Below are positions 9,053 through 19,161 of a stretch of 25,098 nucleotides of DNA, piece by piece; position 1 is the stretch's first letter; every line of letters begins with the position of its first letter. A model generated the notes under the pieces. That model made no database searches and was not told the DNA's origin. It saw only the letters and a list, made by a program, of their open reading frames with translations. The translations under genes and the position numbers were made by a program. The stretch comes from Antrodiella citrinella (lineage: Eukaryota > Basidiomycota > Agaricomycetes > Polyporales > Steccherinaceae), in NCBI GenBank assembly GCA_004802725.1, contig SGPM01000373.1, positions 1 to 25,098 of the forward strand, read 5' to 3'.

Positions 9053-11776
9053 TCACGCATTCCATCCCCTCATCCGACTCACACTCGCCCAGATCCGATC
9101 GCCCTTCCCCTCTCCCGCCCTCAACCTCTCGCGTCCGACACCATCGTCCACCTCCACCAACTCCTTCCACCGCTCCAGCTCTTCGCACTCCACGTTCAGC
9201 GCCATCACGATGCTGCTCAGGTACCCCAGATCCGACGCCAATTGCGCCGCACCGCCCGGTGTCAGCGTCCGTATCGACGGCAGGACGGTGGAGGTGATAT
9301 GCGCCAGCAACGAGAGCGAGAGCGACGACAGCCACGCAGAGGACACCGCTTCTGGTGTGAGGTCGACGCTGGAGGCGATCGGCGGCGTCTTGAACGACAG
9401 CGAGGGGGAGCGGCGGGAGTGCGACGCCGACGCTGACGGCACAGTCTGTGGCGCGGGCTCAGAGAGACTTTGCAGGAGCTCGGTGTTGACGAACGGGAGT
9501 GTCTCCAGCGAGAACGACAGTGCGTCGTCGTCGGCGTACGACTCGAACAGCCGAGGAAGGTTCAGAAGGCCTTCTGCCACCCGCTGCATCGTCTCGCTCG
9601 GCGACAACGAGAAGACGGGTATGTTCAGATCACTCAACGCGTTTACTGACCCGCCGCGCTTGCCCTTGGGATCGTTCGTAGCGGACCACAACGGCGACGA
9701 CGCGTACGAAGACAGCCGCTGCTCGAGCGGCCTCAGGATGGTATCTTGTAACGCCACTTGGCACGCTTTCGCAAAACCAGACAGGGACTCCCGAGCCTGC
9801 ACGAGCAAGTGCCGCGTCGGCTGTCCTGTCTGAGACTGAGTCGGCCTCCTAGCGTCCGCAGTGTTCTGCAGAGGTGTCAAATACACCTCTCCACTCGTCC
9901 TCGTGTGCGGCTGTGGCCGCGTGGCCGTTGCCTCCGGGTCCACAGAGTCCAGCAGTGCGTGCAACTCGGCCGAGTTCAGCGCAGATTGCGATAGCAGCTG
10001 GAGCGCACCGCGCGTCGTTCCAGAGACGTCGAAGCTGGCGGGGTTCAGACGGGCAGCACGGAAGTTGGCTGAGATCTGCGCGAGGGAGGATCGAAGTTTG
10101 TTCTCGAACGCTGCGAGGCGGTCGCGCAGGGCTCGAACCGATTCTAGCAGATGCAGGAGGGACTGCATGTCTGACCAATCGTCCGACGTGTAATCCAGGT
10201 CCGCAAGGTCTGCTGAAGTAGTGGCGGAATTGTTCGCGGAAGTGATTGTCCGACGCGAGGTGATATCCACCTTCGACGACTCCGCAAACTTGGAAAAGAG
10301 ATCCTCGAGAGTGGAGATGAGACCGGTGGCGCCATAGCCGCGCGTGAACGCGATACATCGCGCCGTAGCATCTTCCGCAACGGTGAAAACGTCTACAGAA
10401 CGCTCCCTGAGCAAGCGGTCCTTGTCCGCGGTGAGCCCCGTGTCCCCTGACATGATTTCTTGCAAGGCATCCAGCACCAGGCGTTTTTCCAACGATCCAT
10501 AGTCGACTTGGCAATCCAAAAAGGGCTCAAAAAGTTCCTGGTCCCATCCCAGCACAAGCGTAGATCCTGAAATTGCCGCCGCACTCCCCGGCGGAGGGCC
10601 TGAGTATCCAGAAATGGACATACGAGAGCGACGGCGTGAGTGGGATCTAGAGACTCCAGGTGTGGCGTCTGGGTTGGGTGTAGTCATGGCAGCAGCGTAC
10701 CCAATTTTCTCCAAAATCTTGTCCGCAGAGACGGCAAATTCCTCCGTGGATTTGTACGCTGAGATGAGGTATGGCAGTGCACTGGAACCGTGGTAGGATG
10801 ACAGTGATGTCAGCCGTTGAGGGAACGTGGGTTGTAAGGCGGTTAGAGTTGACGTGATCAGTGTGGAAAGGGTGGATTGAGGATCCGGGAAGATGGCTGG
10901 GATAGACGTCCGTTCTGTCTGGAGCATCGTCAATACAGATGAGAAGAACGTGGACAGGAATTGCGAGAACGGCACGGCCTCGGTCCCTAGTGTAGAATCG
11001 CAATCGCTGATTTGCGCGTTCTGCCACGCCTCAGTCAGCGGTGCTCTCCTCGACCCATAGTAGTAGTTCCTGAACTCCGATTCGCGCTGGATGTTGCAGA
11101 ATATCGAGAAATAGTTTTGACAGACCACGACATCTTGAGAGTTCACAGCGGCCACGAGCGCAGAGGAGAGCGAAGCCTCCAGCTGATTTTGCAAGCTGAC
11201 CATCAACGTCCTACGGGACTCGTATTCCGGTGTGTTGGTGAACACTACCATGCTCTTGTTCGCCTCCGACAGCCTCTCCGCCGCTTTCTCGTAGTTGTGT
11301 TCGCCAAGGAGCGACGTCACGTCCGACTCCAANGTGCTCCAACTCTCTGCCTCCCGCAAGACCTCCCGCGCCGCCTGCATGTTCCGCTTCACCGTNTCGA
11401 GGTAGTGCAGCTGGTTCAAAGCGACCGTCGTGTCCTCCGCGACGGAAACTTTGGATTTGGACTCGACGCCGTGCAGGAGACCTTGCAATGCCAACGCGCT
11501 GTCCCGCATGAAATGGAGGTCGTACGTCAGGCGCGACGCGCCGCGCGAGATGTCGTCTATNAATCTTTCGACTTGGGTTGAGGTGTCTTCGCTGGCGAGC
11601 TCGAGTGTCCCGACCAGATGCGANACGCGNCCGTCNAGNTCCGAGAGACCTGAGGAGGAGGGTTGATCATCGGAAGGGGGGTTGGAGGAGGGCCCTGCGT
11701 CTAGGACGCTGTTTATCCAGGAAACCACATCTTCGTGCTCCTCTAGCGAAGACAAAGCGTCTTTCGGGAGACTCAT
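9053..11776 (-). CDS. COG7: Conserved oligomeric Golgi complex subunit 7 (COG7)
   Basis: A single uninterrupted exon of 907 aa, from the ATG at 11776 (MSLPKDALSS) to TGA at 9053-9055. The N-terminal 250 residues match the COG7 layout: a short start with VVSWINSVL, a coiled-coil stretch, then a segment reading NMQAAREVLREAESWS, a region with TPEYESRRTLMVSLQNQLEA, and FRNYYYGSRR. The human protein is about 770 aa; fungal forms are often longer, here through Ser-rich insertions (around SRSHSRRRSRMS). COG7 belongs to lobe B of the COG tether, which captures retrograde vesicles at the Golgi and keeps glycosylation enzymes in place. Several N calls fall in the first 160 codons, so a few residues are undefined. 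It lacks introns, unlike its neighbours. Confidence 0.88.
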   Translation of the reverse strand: MSLPKDALSSLEEHEDVVSWINSVLDAGPSSNPPSDDQPSSSGLSXXDXRXSHLVGTLELASEDTSTQVERXIDDISRGASRLTYDLHFMRDSALALQGLLHGVESKSKVSVAEDTTVALNQLHYLXTVKRNMQAAREVLREAESWSXLESDVTSLLGEHNYEKAAERLSEANKSMVVFTNTPEYESRRTLMVSLQNQLEASLSSALVAAVNSQDVVVCQNYFSIFCNIQRESEFRNYYYGSRRAPLTEAWQNAQISDCDSTLGTEAVPFSQFLSTFFSSVLTMLQTERTSIPAIFPDPQSTLSTLITSTLTALQPTFPQRLTSLSSYHGSSALPYLISAYKSTEEFAVSADKILEKIGYAAAMTTPNPDATPGVSRSHSRRRSRMSISGYSGPPPGSAAAISGSTLVLGWDQELFEPFLDCQVDYGSLEKRLVLDALQEIMSGDTGLTADKDRLLRERSVDVFTVAEDATARCIAFTRGYGATGLISTLEDLFSKFAESSKVDITSRRTITSANNSATTSADLADLDYTSDDWSDMQSLLHLLESVRALRDRLAAFENKLRSSLAQISANFRAARLNPASFDVSGTTRGALQLLSQSALNSAELHALLDSVDPEATATRPQPHTRTSGEVYLTPLQNTADARRPTQSQTGQPTRHLLVQARESLSGFAKACQVALQDTILRPLEQRLSSYASSPLWSATNDPKGKRGGSVNALSDLNIPVFSLSPSETMQRVAEGLLNLPRLFESYADDDALSFSLETLPFVNTELLQSLSEPAPQTVPSASASHSRRSPSLSFKTPPIASSVDLTPEAVSSAWLSSLSLSLLAHITSTVLPSIRTLTPGGAAQLASDLGYLSSIVMALNVECEELERWKELVEVDDGVGRERLRAGEGKGDRIWASVSRMRGWNA

Positions 11777-12047
11777 TCGGATAGCAGTAGTTTTCTGGAT
11801 CAAACGTGTTATCAGCTTTTTCGACGAGGATGCACGNCAACTGTTCCGCTCACCGATGTCTAAATTGAAGATANACTATATGAAAGTGAACAAGACAGCG
11901 TCTATTCGATCAGTGTCTATGGGCGTNTAGTAGTTAGCAGCGGTTACGTCAAGTCTGGCCGGGTCATACGAGTCGGGTCATTTAGCCGACGACCATAAAG
12001 TCTGTGACTCTGGTCTTTACCNTTCATCTGACTCCCTCTCTCACAAG
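11777..12047. promoter_or_regulatory. Divergent promoter shared by COG7 and GCDH
   Basis: The two start codons face away from each other with 271 bp between them. Two direct copies of CGGGTCAT lie at 11960-11967 and 11974-11981, 14 bp apart, and a C/T-rich leader (CTCCCTCTCTCACAAG) ends at the GCDH ATG. No TATA box is apparent. Several N calls lie here. Confidence 0.6.
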
Positions 12048-14111
12048 ATGTTNTCTCTGCGAGCATTGAAAGCCGTGAATACCGCTGGTTTTGCGAAAAG
12101 AAATGTTNCTTCTGCGACCAGGAGNCTGGCATCGACGAGTAAGTGCTTTCGAGATCCGGGGTTGGGCATTCTTGGGCTGATTCTTGGTTTGTAGCTACTC
12201 AGAAGTTCAACTGGGAGGTAGGGNGAATTCTTGATACTATACNTTTATGAGGCTCAATTGTTCTTAGGACCCTCTGCTGCTGGACAGCCTCCTCACGGAA
12301 GATGAGATTGCTATTCGGTGAGGCTACATACAGTGCAATACTTTGCTACATGCATGCTTACATCCCCCTCAGAGACACTGCTCGCGCGTACTGTCAAGTA
12401 AGCCCAATAGTATTGNCAGGTGTATACCCTGTATCTGAACATNAATTTACAGGAAAAACTCGCCCCTCGAGTCCTGCACGCTCTGCGGACCGAAGGTAAC
12501 ATCCAGTTGTTCCGGAGCACTCTACACTTTGCTCAATCACCTTCACCTAGAATTTGACACCAAGATCCTCTCAGAAATGGGAGACCTCGGTCTTCTGGGA
12601 GTGACNATTGACGGCTACGGCTGTGCAGGAGCGAGCAACGTCGCGTATGGCCTGATTGCTCGCGAGATCGAACGGTCAGTTGTATGCTCTGCTTCAGCAA
12701 GNCAAATGACTCATGTCGATGCTCNGTTAATAGCGTNGATTCGGGGTATCGCTCTGCTGCGTCTGTACAGTCCTCCCTTGTGATGCATCCCATCAACGAA
12801 TACGGTACTGAAGCGCAGAAAGAGAAGTACCTCCCTCGACTTGGTAAGCTANCACCCCAATCAGCTGCACTCCCTGTGACCTGAGCATTGGCAATGTAGC
12901 GAAGGGCGAGATCGTTGGTTGCTTCGTGGGTCATTCGCCGTGCTCGCAATCATATTTATGACTCAAGTTTCGGGCTTTCTATCCGCAGGGCCTGACAGAG
13001 CCGAATCACGGTTCGGACCCAGCCTCCATGGACACCACTGCCACTGAGGTCGATGGTGGCTACGTCCTTAACGGCTCCAAGACCTGGATCACGAACGCCC
13101 CCATAGCGTGGGCATTATCCTTTCTTCCATGACGAACTTGGCCGATAGTTTTTGTTTCGTTTTGTAGGGATGTTGTCCTCGTGTGGGCTCGGTGCAAGTG
13201 GGACAGTAAGATCCGAGGTTTCTTGATTGACAAGGTAGGCTGGCGAAATCAACATCTCAGCGTCTCTGCTGACGGTCGTGTTCGCAGGGCACGAAGGGAC
13301 TTACTACTCCTGCGATTAAGAACAAGCTCGCTTTGCGATGCTCGATTACAGGCTCTATCTTCATGGACAATGTTCACGTGAAACACGATTCGCTCTTACC
13401 GAATGTATCGGGACTGAAGGGTCCCTTCGGTTGTCTGAATAGTGCACGGTTCGTGTCCTCATTGGTTGATGTCGCAATGGTGCTGTTGCTTATGTTTCGT
13501 TGATATAGCTTCGGTATTTCATGGGGTGCGATGGGTGCACTGGAAGACTGCATAGCACGTACTCGCGAGTACGCATTGGAGCGTCACCAGTTCGGTCGAC
13601 CTCTTGCCGGATTCCAGCTCGTGCAAAAAAAGCTCGCGGATGCACAAACGGAGGTCACTCTCGGCCTTCTTGGTAGCTTGCAGGTATGCATTTATGAGAC
13701 CACTATCAAAGAATATATTGACGTTGCGATTTTGTAGGTTGGTCGTCTCAAAGACGCAGGTACAGTCACCCCGGAGATGATCAGTCTCATCAAGCGTAAC
13801 AACGCTGGTAAGGCTTTAGAGCATTCAAGAAAGGTGTTGGATATCCTGGGAGGAAACGCGTGTGCAGACGAGTGAGTCGCGAGTCTTCGCTGTTTCTGCT
13901 GCGTGTCGCTGACCTTCTGTGCAAGATATCACGTCGGCCGTCATGTCGCCAACTTGCAGGTCGTCAATACGTACGAAGGTACACACGTGAGTATTGTCAT
14001 TCTTGAAGGAAAGAATGGAGCTTTCGGCTGATGTGAATGTGTTCTCGTTCTCAGGATATACATGCCTTGATTCTCGGAAAAGCTATGACTGGTATCTCTG
14101 CGTTCGCGTGA
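12048..14111 (+). CDS. GCDH: Glutaryl-CoA dehydrogenase, mitochondrial
   Basis: Fifteen exons: 12048-12138, 12195-12217, 12268-12317, 12373-12397, 12453-12495, 12551-12674, 12734-12843, 12900-12925, 12989-13107, 13168-13234, 13288-13448, 13509-13683, 13738-13871, 13926-13986, 14055-14111. Phases agree throughout and give 421 aa, the usual family length. The enzyme oxidises and decarboxylates glutaryl-CoA to crotonyl-CoA, with FAD, in lysine and tryptophan breakdown in the mitochondrial matrix. The N-terminus is basic and Ser/Ala-rich (targeting type). Acyl-CoA dehydrogenase landmarks include [43 protein letters not shown] and the C-terminal [18 protein letters not shown], whose Glu is the catalytic base in the family. 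The THDIHAL ending favours glutaryl-CoA over short-chain dehydrogenases. Confidence 0.95.
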
Positions 14112-14318
14112 CGGGTTGCTGGTTACAGTACTGTTGCATGAACTGTACACATACGCATACTATTGCATGGGAAGGACAATATATGGAGATGCTGTGGGTT
14201 CCGACATGCGAGAGGTCAGATGGCCACACTAAAATGGGATCGAGCCTCGTCAGGTGTTCTCCTAGACTCCGCAGAGTCTATTGAGACTCTTCCCGCCCAG
14301 GCCGAATGAGAGGCCCCC

Positions 14319-14326
14319 TATATAAA
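14319..14326 (+). promoter_or_regulatory. TATA box upstream of the small zinc-binding gene
   Basis: TATATAAA lies about 118 bp before the ATG at 14444, followed by a C/T-rich leader. A short perfect inverted repeat (AGACTC/GAGTCT, 14264-14279) lies about 40 bp upstream of it. Confidence 0.6.
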
Positions 14327-14443
14327 CCAAGTATCCCCACTCTCCCACCACGCTAACCTGTCGACTCTCACCTTGCTGTTGTTATCATCTTTCTGCATTA
14401 CCCACCGTCGCCCATTTCTTCTCTGCTCATCGTCGACAGTGCC

Positions 14444-14918
14444 ATGTCGGAGGTAGCCACGATCGAGATCAACGATGCCCTCTTCTGTCAGGCGCATCAG
14501 AAGGAGGTCGTGCGTACCTGCTCTTCTTCTGGTCTTTGGATTTCATGATACTGAAAGTGCCAGTACAGTGCATCGCCTGCCCTTACGATGGGAGAGAAGA
14601 GAACGACGGCTTCTATGGCGTACGTACAACTTGTCGTGTACAGGAGGTCCTGACGCGAACGGCTACCCTGCCTGCCTAGTTCGACTCGATAGACCGTGAA
14701 GGTATGGAGGCACCTGCTTCCTCGCAGACCAAGGACGGCGACTGGCAATGCAAGAAGCACGGGTCTACGAGTATGTGCTATACTCCTGGTCTGACTTGCT
14801 GATATGTCAGAGTTGTTGACGGCATGGTTTGGTAGCGTGCAACCAGTGCTACGGATGGAAGAAGCAGATCACTCGCCTCCGTGCTGCTGCCAAGAAGGCC
14901 GGGAAGAAGTCCTCGTGA
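14444..14918 (+). CDS. Small Cys/His-rich zinc-binding protein, unknown function
   Basis: Proposed exons 14444-14513, 14564-14619, 14680-14770 and 14836-14918 give 99 aa starting MSEVATIEINDALFCQAHQK. Ligand-like residues come in two sets: CQAH...CIAC in the N-terminal half and CKKH...CNQC near the end, followed by a basic tail (KKAGKKSS). Paired C-x2-H and C-x2-C motifs suggest two zinc sites, similar in flavour to short Cys/His-rich, MYND-adjacent fungal proteins, but no family is certain. The first intron is ambiguous: a weaker donor at 14507 with an acceptor ending at 14568 also keeps the frame and removes four residues. A TATA box lies at the expected distance upstream. Confidence 0.65.
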
Positions 14919-15451
14919 AGGTGGAGGAACTTGGAGGAAAGGATGTAGTAACACCGAAGCGTCTTGTCATCGACGCACATACACCTGTATTATATTTGAG
15001 GAATTGCAATGTCCACATCACGAGCTATCTGTGTCCATGAGTTTGTGCTACTGACCGTAAGATACCTCGGAGGATCAAGCGGCTATGTAGAACACAAGAG
15101 GCGTTCATCCTCCGGAAATGGTTCAGTGCTGTCTCCTGCATTCGTTCTTACGTTTTCGCCGACCCTCTCGACCCTCCATTTGTAAATCGCAAGTTAGCGA
15201 GTGACAGAGATCCTTCAAGTTCCGAGTAGTTCGCGGTGGGCTCGCATGGCATTGGTCAGCAACGACTCAGCCAAAGCCGCACTGAGCTCGTCATTGTCCC
15301 GCCATCGCAAATTCGCCGCAATACTCTCCAGTTTCTTCGCTCTCTCGACTGCTCAAAATCTGATCTCAAATTCGTATAAAAATGCTGACCTTGCTGCTTT
15401 CCTCCTCACCATCTCCCCCCATCCTCCCCGCCCTAACTTAGACCTCCTCCA
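14919..15451. promoter_or_regulatory. Intergenic stretch and promoter of cystathionine gamma-lyase
   Basis: This 530-bp stretch separates two plus-strand genes. A TATA box (TATAAAAA) lies at 15375-15382, about 70 bp before the ATG at 15452, followed by a C-rich leader (CTCCTCACCATCTCCCCC). No other coding frame or repeat is convincing. Confidence 0.6.
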
Positions 15452-16892
15452 ATGGCTCCCGCTACAGTCATCTACAACGCCAACTCCCACCACACAAACG
15501 GAACAAACGGTGCCCACAGTGTCAGGAAACCCCATTCCGATGGCTTCGGAACCCGTGCAATCCATGTCGGCTCAGATCCAAACCCTGCAACGGGCGCAGT
15601 GATCCCCTCCATCTCTCTCAGTACGACCTACAAGCAGGATGCTATCGGCGTGCACAAGGTATGCATCGGCTCAACCCCTCTTATCTTCTTTATCTCACCT
15701 TGTCATGTTCATCACAGGGCTTTGAGTACTCTCGCTCCGGAAACCCCAACCGGGATGCTTTCGAGGCTACCCTTGCCTCAATAGAGGTTGGCGGCGCGTA
15801 CGGTATTGCGTTCGCATCTGGCTCTGCTACTACTGCCACTATCCTCCAATCCCTAGGCCCGAGTGCCCATATCGTCAGCGTAAACGATGTGTATGGCGGT
15901 ACTTTCCGTTACATGTCCAAAGTTGCCAGCATCAACCAGGGCCTCGAGACTACCTTCCTTGACCTAGAGAACGCAGACGATGATACCATCCTGGCGGCCA
16001 TTCGCCCTAATACCAAGGTATGTCGCAATCGTTTGACACCATTACACACGTTCTGAATGCTTGTCGTTTCCCATAGCTCATCTGGATAGAATCCCCCACC
16101 AACCCGACACTCCGCCTCATCGATATACCCCGGATTGCCTCCCTCGCCCACTCACATCCCTCCGCACCTCTCGTCCTCGTAGACAACACCTTCCTCTCGC
16201 CCTTCTACTCCTCCCCCCTCCTCCAAGGCGCCGACCTCGTGATGCACTCGCTCACTAAATACGTCAACGGGCACTCGGATGTCGTCATGGGCGCGCTCAT
16301 CCTCCCGCCGCATCACACGGAGCTGAACGAGAACCTCCGGTACCTCCAGAACGCCATCGGCGCCGTGCCGAGCGCGTACGACTGCTGGCTCGCACAGCGC
16401 GGTGCCAAGACGCTGCATCTGCGCATGAAGGCGCATGGCGCGAACGCGCTGGCGGTCGCGAAGGTCCTGCAGAAGAGTCCGCTTGTTGAGGAGGTGATTT
16501 ACCCCGGGTTGAGCACCCACCCGCGTAACGAACTTGCGTATAGGTCGTTGTCGCCGCATGCGTTGAAGTGGATTAAGCAGTCGAACGGCCTTGAGGAGGC
16601 TGGGTTCCCATATGGAGGCATGATCTCGTTCAGGATCCGTGGTGGACTCGCGGAGGCGGAGAAGTTCTTGACCTCCACGCGCCTGTTTACGCTGGCGGAG
16701 TCGTTGGGCGGCGTGGAGAGCTTGGCGGAGCACCCGGCGAAGATGACGCATGGATCCATCCCCGAGGCGGAGCGCGCCTTGTTGGGCATTGGCGACAACC
16801 TGGTCAGGTTGTCGGTCGGTGTTGAGGATGTGGATGATTTGGTTGCCGACGTGGAGCAGGCATTGGAGGCGGCAGCGGCTCTGTCGGACTGA
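15452..16892 (+). CDS. CYS3: Cystathionine gamma-lyase (PLP enzyme, transsulfuration)
   Basis: Three exons, 15452-15658, 15718-16017 and 16077-16892, give 440 aa with all junctions in phase 0. It belongs to the Cys/Met-metabolism PLP family: YSRSGNPNR, GIAFASGSATTA, VNDVYGGTFRY, WIESPTNPTLR, VDNTFLSP, and the PLP-lysine motif MHSLTKYVNGHSDVVMG. The enzyme splits cystathionine into cysteine, 2-oxobutyrate and ammonia in the cytosol. The VNDVYGGTFRY and TKYVNGHSDVV forms point to gamma-lyase rather than cystathionine gamma-synthase or beta-lyase, which share the fold. An N-terminal Asn/His/Thr-rich extension of about 30 residues precedes the conserved FGTRAIHVG. The third exon is notably GC-rich. 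An AATAAA at 17125-17130 could serve as a distal polyadenylation signal. Confidence 0.93.
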
Positions 16893-17138
16893 GAAGTCTC
16901 GGTCGTACACGGATATCTCAGCATATAATAGACTTTCAACGTCTTAGATTGCATTCTGGACATTGTAGCGCATTTGTCTGGCCCTCGTATCTATCACTAT
17001 TAGCTGTCGTATATCAACTTGTCTTGTTACTGTACTCTACACTCTTGACTTTGTTCCATCGTAGAAATGCAATCAACATCTGTTCTCATACCTCATCCGT
17101 CTGCGTCCTGAGAGTTTCTGGCGGAATAAATATATGAA

Positions 17139-17375
17139 GGTCTCATGGGGACCGAATGATAGTACAAATACAAAGTGGGGACCGAAAGATACTACAATAC
17201 AGGCCTCATGGGGGCCAACGTAACCAATAGACAAACCGAAAGACGGTACAAATACAAGGTCTCATGGGGACCGGCGCAAACCATAACAAGCTCAAGGAAA
17301 AAGAACCGTAACATGCCTCATGGGGGCGAAAGAAAGAAAGAAAGAAACCGAGACAACTTGAAGCCTCATGTGAGC
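17139..17375. repeat. Array of short GGTCTCATGGGGACC-type hairpins
   Basis: Five copies of a 13-15-nt imperfect inverted repeat occur at 17139-17153, 17202-17216, 17258-17272, 17315-17327 and 17363-17375. A half copy (GTGGGGACC) lies at 17175-17183. Three full units are 56 bp apart centre to centre (17209, 17265, 17321). Units 1 and 3 read GGTCTCATGGGGACC and unit 2 reads GGCCTCATGGGGGCC, so the change T to C on one arm is matched by A to G on the other. Spacers share ACCGAAAGA and GTACAAATACAA blocks. A (GAAA)n run follows unit 4. The array lies in the 3' flank of cystathionine gamma-lyase. No coding frame explains it. Confidence 0.75.
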
Positions 17376-18600
17376 TTAACCGAAACCAATCCAACCCCTG
17401 GAATTCGACCGACTAGAGAGATCAAAGGAGTTGTGGGGATGGGCGGGAAGAAGAAGAGGGGGGAGCCTGAGCCTGAGGGCGCGGCGACGAGACCGACCGA
17501 CGATGGGGATCGAGGGAAGGGTATGCGAGAATGCGTTGGGTGCGAGGGGTGCGGAGGAGGAGGATTGGTCTGGATCAGGCAAACCAATGGAGGCACGATC
17601 CTGTGCCGGGGTATGGTCGCGCAGTGCATGTGCACGAGGCGGGCTGTCAACGGAATGAACCATCCCAGGTAGACCGAAGTCGCTGATAGAACTCGTCAGC
17701 CTCCTCGACCAATGATGGAAAACATAGAACAGACTTACGACATACCGCGCTGACGCGCATCGACGACATAGTATCCCACTCAACAATGACCAGCAACTGT
17801 TGTTGGTGAAGTGGGGGACTTCCATAGATGAACGAGCACACTAAACGTCATTGTCAGCCGCCGAGATCGATGAGGACACAGTGAATAGGACGTACCATGG
17901 ATCTGCGAGCGAGCAATCACGCTCAAGCAGTCAGAACGCCAGGTACTGAAACCAGTGTCCAAGTCAACTGGTAGAAGTCCGCGTCGGAGGAGGAGGATAG
18001 TGGCTGACAGGTCGCAAAGACGCGAGACAGGGCCCGGGATGGGGAGGTAGGACCGTGCAGGGAGGCAGGGGAGAGGAGAGGGAGTGCACCACATCGACAA
18101 CATTCTCATAGGCATGGTCGTCACGGCCCTCGGGATGCAGACAGGAGGATGTGTGGCTTGAGGCGGGGAGGCTTCATGATGTTCGAGTCGAGGTCAAGTA
18201 GCGAGGGATGTGTCGGTGGTAATCGACTGGGAGATGGATGGTGGTACGGAGGAAAGATGCAATGGAGAAAAATGCGTCGCATACCTGGCTTTATATACCA
18301 GTTGAATCTGACTAGAGGCTGACACTGACCGGTGTGCCAGTGTCCGAATTCGGAGAGTTGCTCAATGGACCAGAGGCTGACAAGAAGTTTACCACGCGAC
18401 AGACACATGTAGCGCACTCGTGCTTCTTCACGAAAGGCTGTTTGTATGGATAAATCTTGTAAAACGCGTCAGAGACATCGTAAATCGCGTGTTCAGAAAT
18501 GAGACAGGATGAAGCAAGAGCAAAGAGAGCGCCTTGACGCCCTATGCGGACCCACACATATCACATCTAGCTGTTGACACTACTTGAGCTATACTTGCGA
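17376..18600. other. Unresolved stretch, possible minus-strand transcription unit
   Basis: A clear minus-strand TATA box lies at 18290-18297. Downstream are several intron-like segments (GTACGT...TTTAG at about 17837-17894, GTATGT...ATCAG at about 17691-17747) and open but mutually out-of-frame stretches. One is a 114-codon ORF at 17780-18124; others are Pro/Ser-rich frames across 17366-17825. I could not join these into one protein, and none shows a known motif. It may be a rapidly evolving gene, a non-coding transcript or a decayed gene. Confidence 0.3.
18290..18297 (-). promoter_or_regulatory. TATA box, minus strand
   Basis: TATATAAA read on the minus strand. A C/T-rich stretch and an ATG (MKPPRLKPHILL, 18 codons) follow within about 130 bp, but no convincing full-length gene has been found for it. 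Confidence 0.4.
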
Positions 18601-19161
18601 GTGATCTCCTCATCTAAGAGGCCATGCCTATATCTGAATATCGTTTCAGAGAACATATGTTGTTCGTATCGAAGAACCACCATAGGTTGAGAAGTTCAAG
18701 TTGCGCTCAGCCTTTGATATGCGAAACTTGGTCATATCTACTACAGAGGGACAAGCACTCGACGCCAGCGTACGAGAGTTACGAGATCAACACTCGCTGC
18801 GAGACGGAGGTCAGACGCCTTAATTTTTGAGTTTTGTCGCTAGATGAGAACCGCCAGCTAGAGCGACGATAGTCAATAAGTCTGACGACTGACGAGTCGG
18901 GCATGGAAGCTACTTACTGAACTCAACACTACTCAATGCTAACACCCGCCTACCAGACTCAGGGATCCAACGACGTCTCGATGGCCCACCCGTCGTCAAT
19001 CCCTCCTTGACGGTTCCCGAGAATTGCGTCTGAAAGCTAAAAACTGGAAATATTAGCTGCGAACAGGAAGCAATAGCGAAAGAAAGATGGGTCAGTAATA
19101 CTACATGGCTAGCCCCCGACTAGCGAATGTCCAAACTATCCTCCGGGTCTCATCGGTCCTT
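18601..19161. other. Gene-poor flank of the exon-module region
   Basis: No coding frame of note. At about 18874-18925 (minus) there is an intron-like segment starting GTAAGTAGC that carries a late ACTTATTGAC, resembling the introns repeated further right. The rest shows nothing recognisable. Confidence 0.35.

Noticed and set aside
9849..10514. 221-codon minus-strand ORF
   Set aside because: Alternative frame of the COG7 exon with Arg/His/Cys-rich shadow composition.
11333..12852. Scattered N positions as possible structural signal
   Set aside because: They are isolated single ambiguous base calls consistent with low-quality sequence, not a biological feature.
16152..16910. 252-codon minus-strand ORF
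   Set aside because: Antisense to the GC-rich third exon of cystathionine gamma-lyase; its Arg/Leu/Gln-rich composition is typical of a shadow frame.
17327..17347. (GAAA)n run
   Set aside because: Ordinary microsatellite; noted only as part of the hairpin array's surroundings.
17139..17375. CRISPR-like reading of the spaced repeats
   Set aside because: The repeats are 13-15 bp, spacers are related to each other, and the genome is eukaryotic.
17366..17825. Pro/Ser-rich minus-strand ORFs of 94-149 codons
   Set aside because: Low-complexity translations of a G-rich stretch in two frames at once; neither frame joins to a convincing upstream exon.
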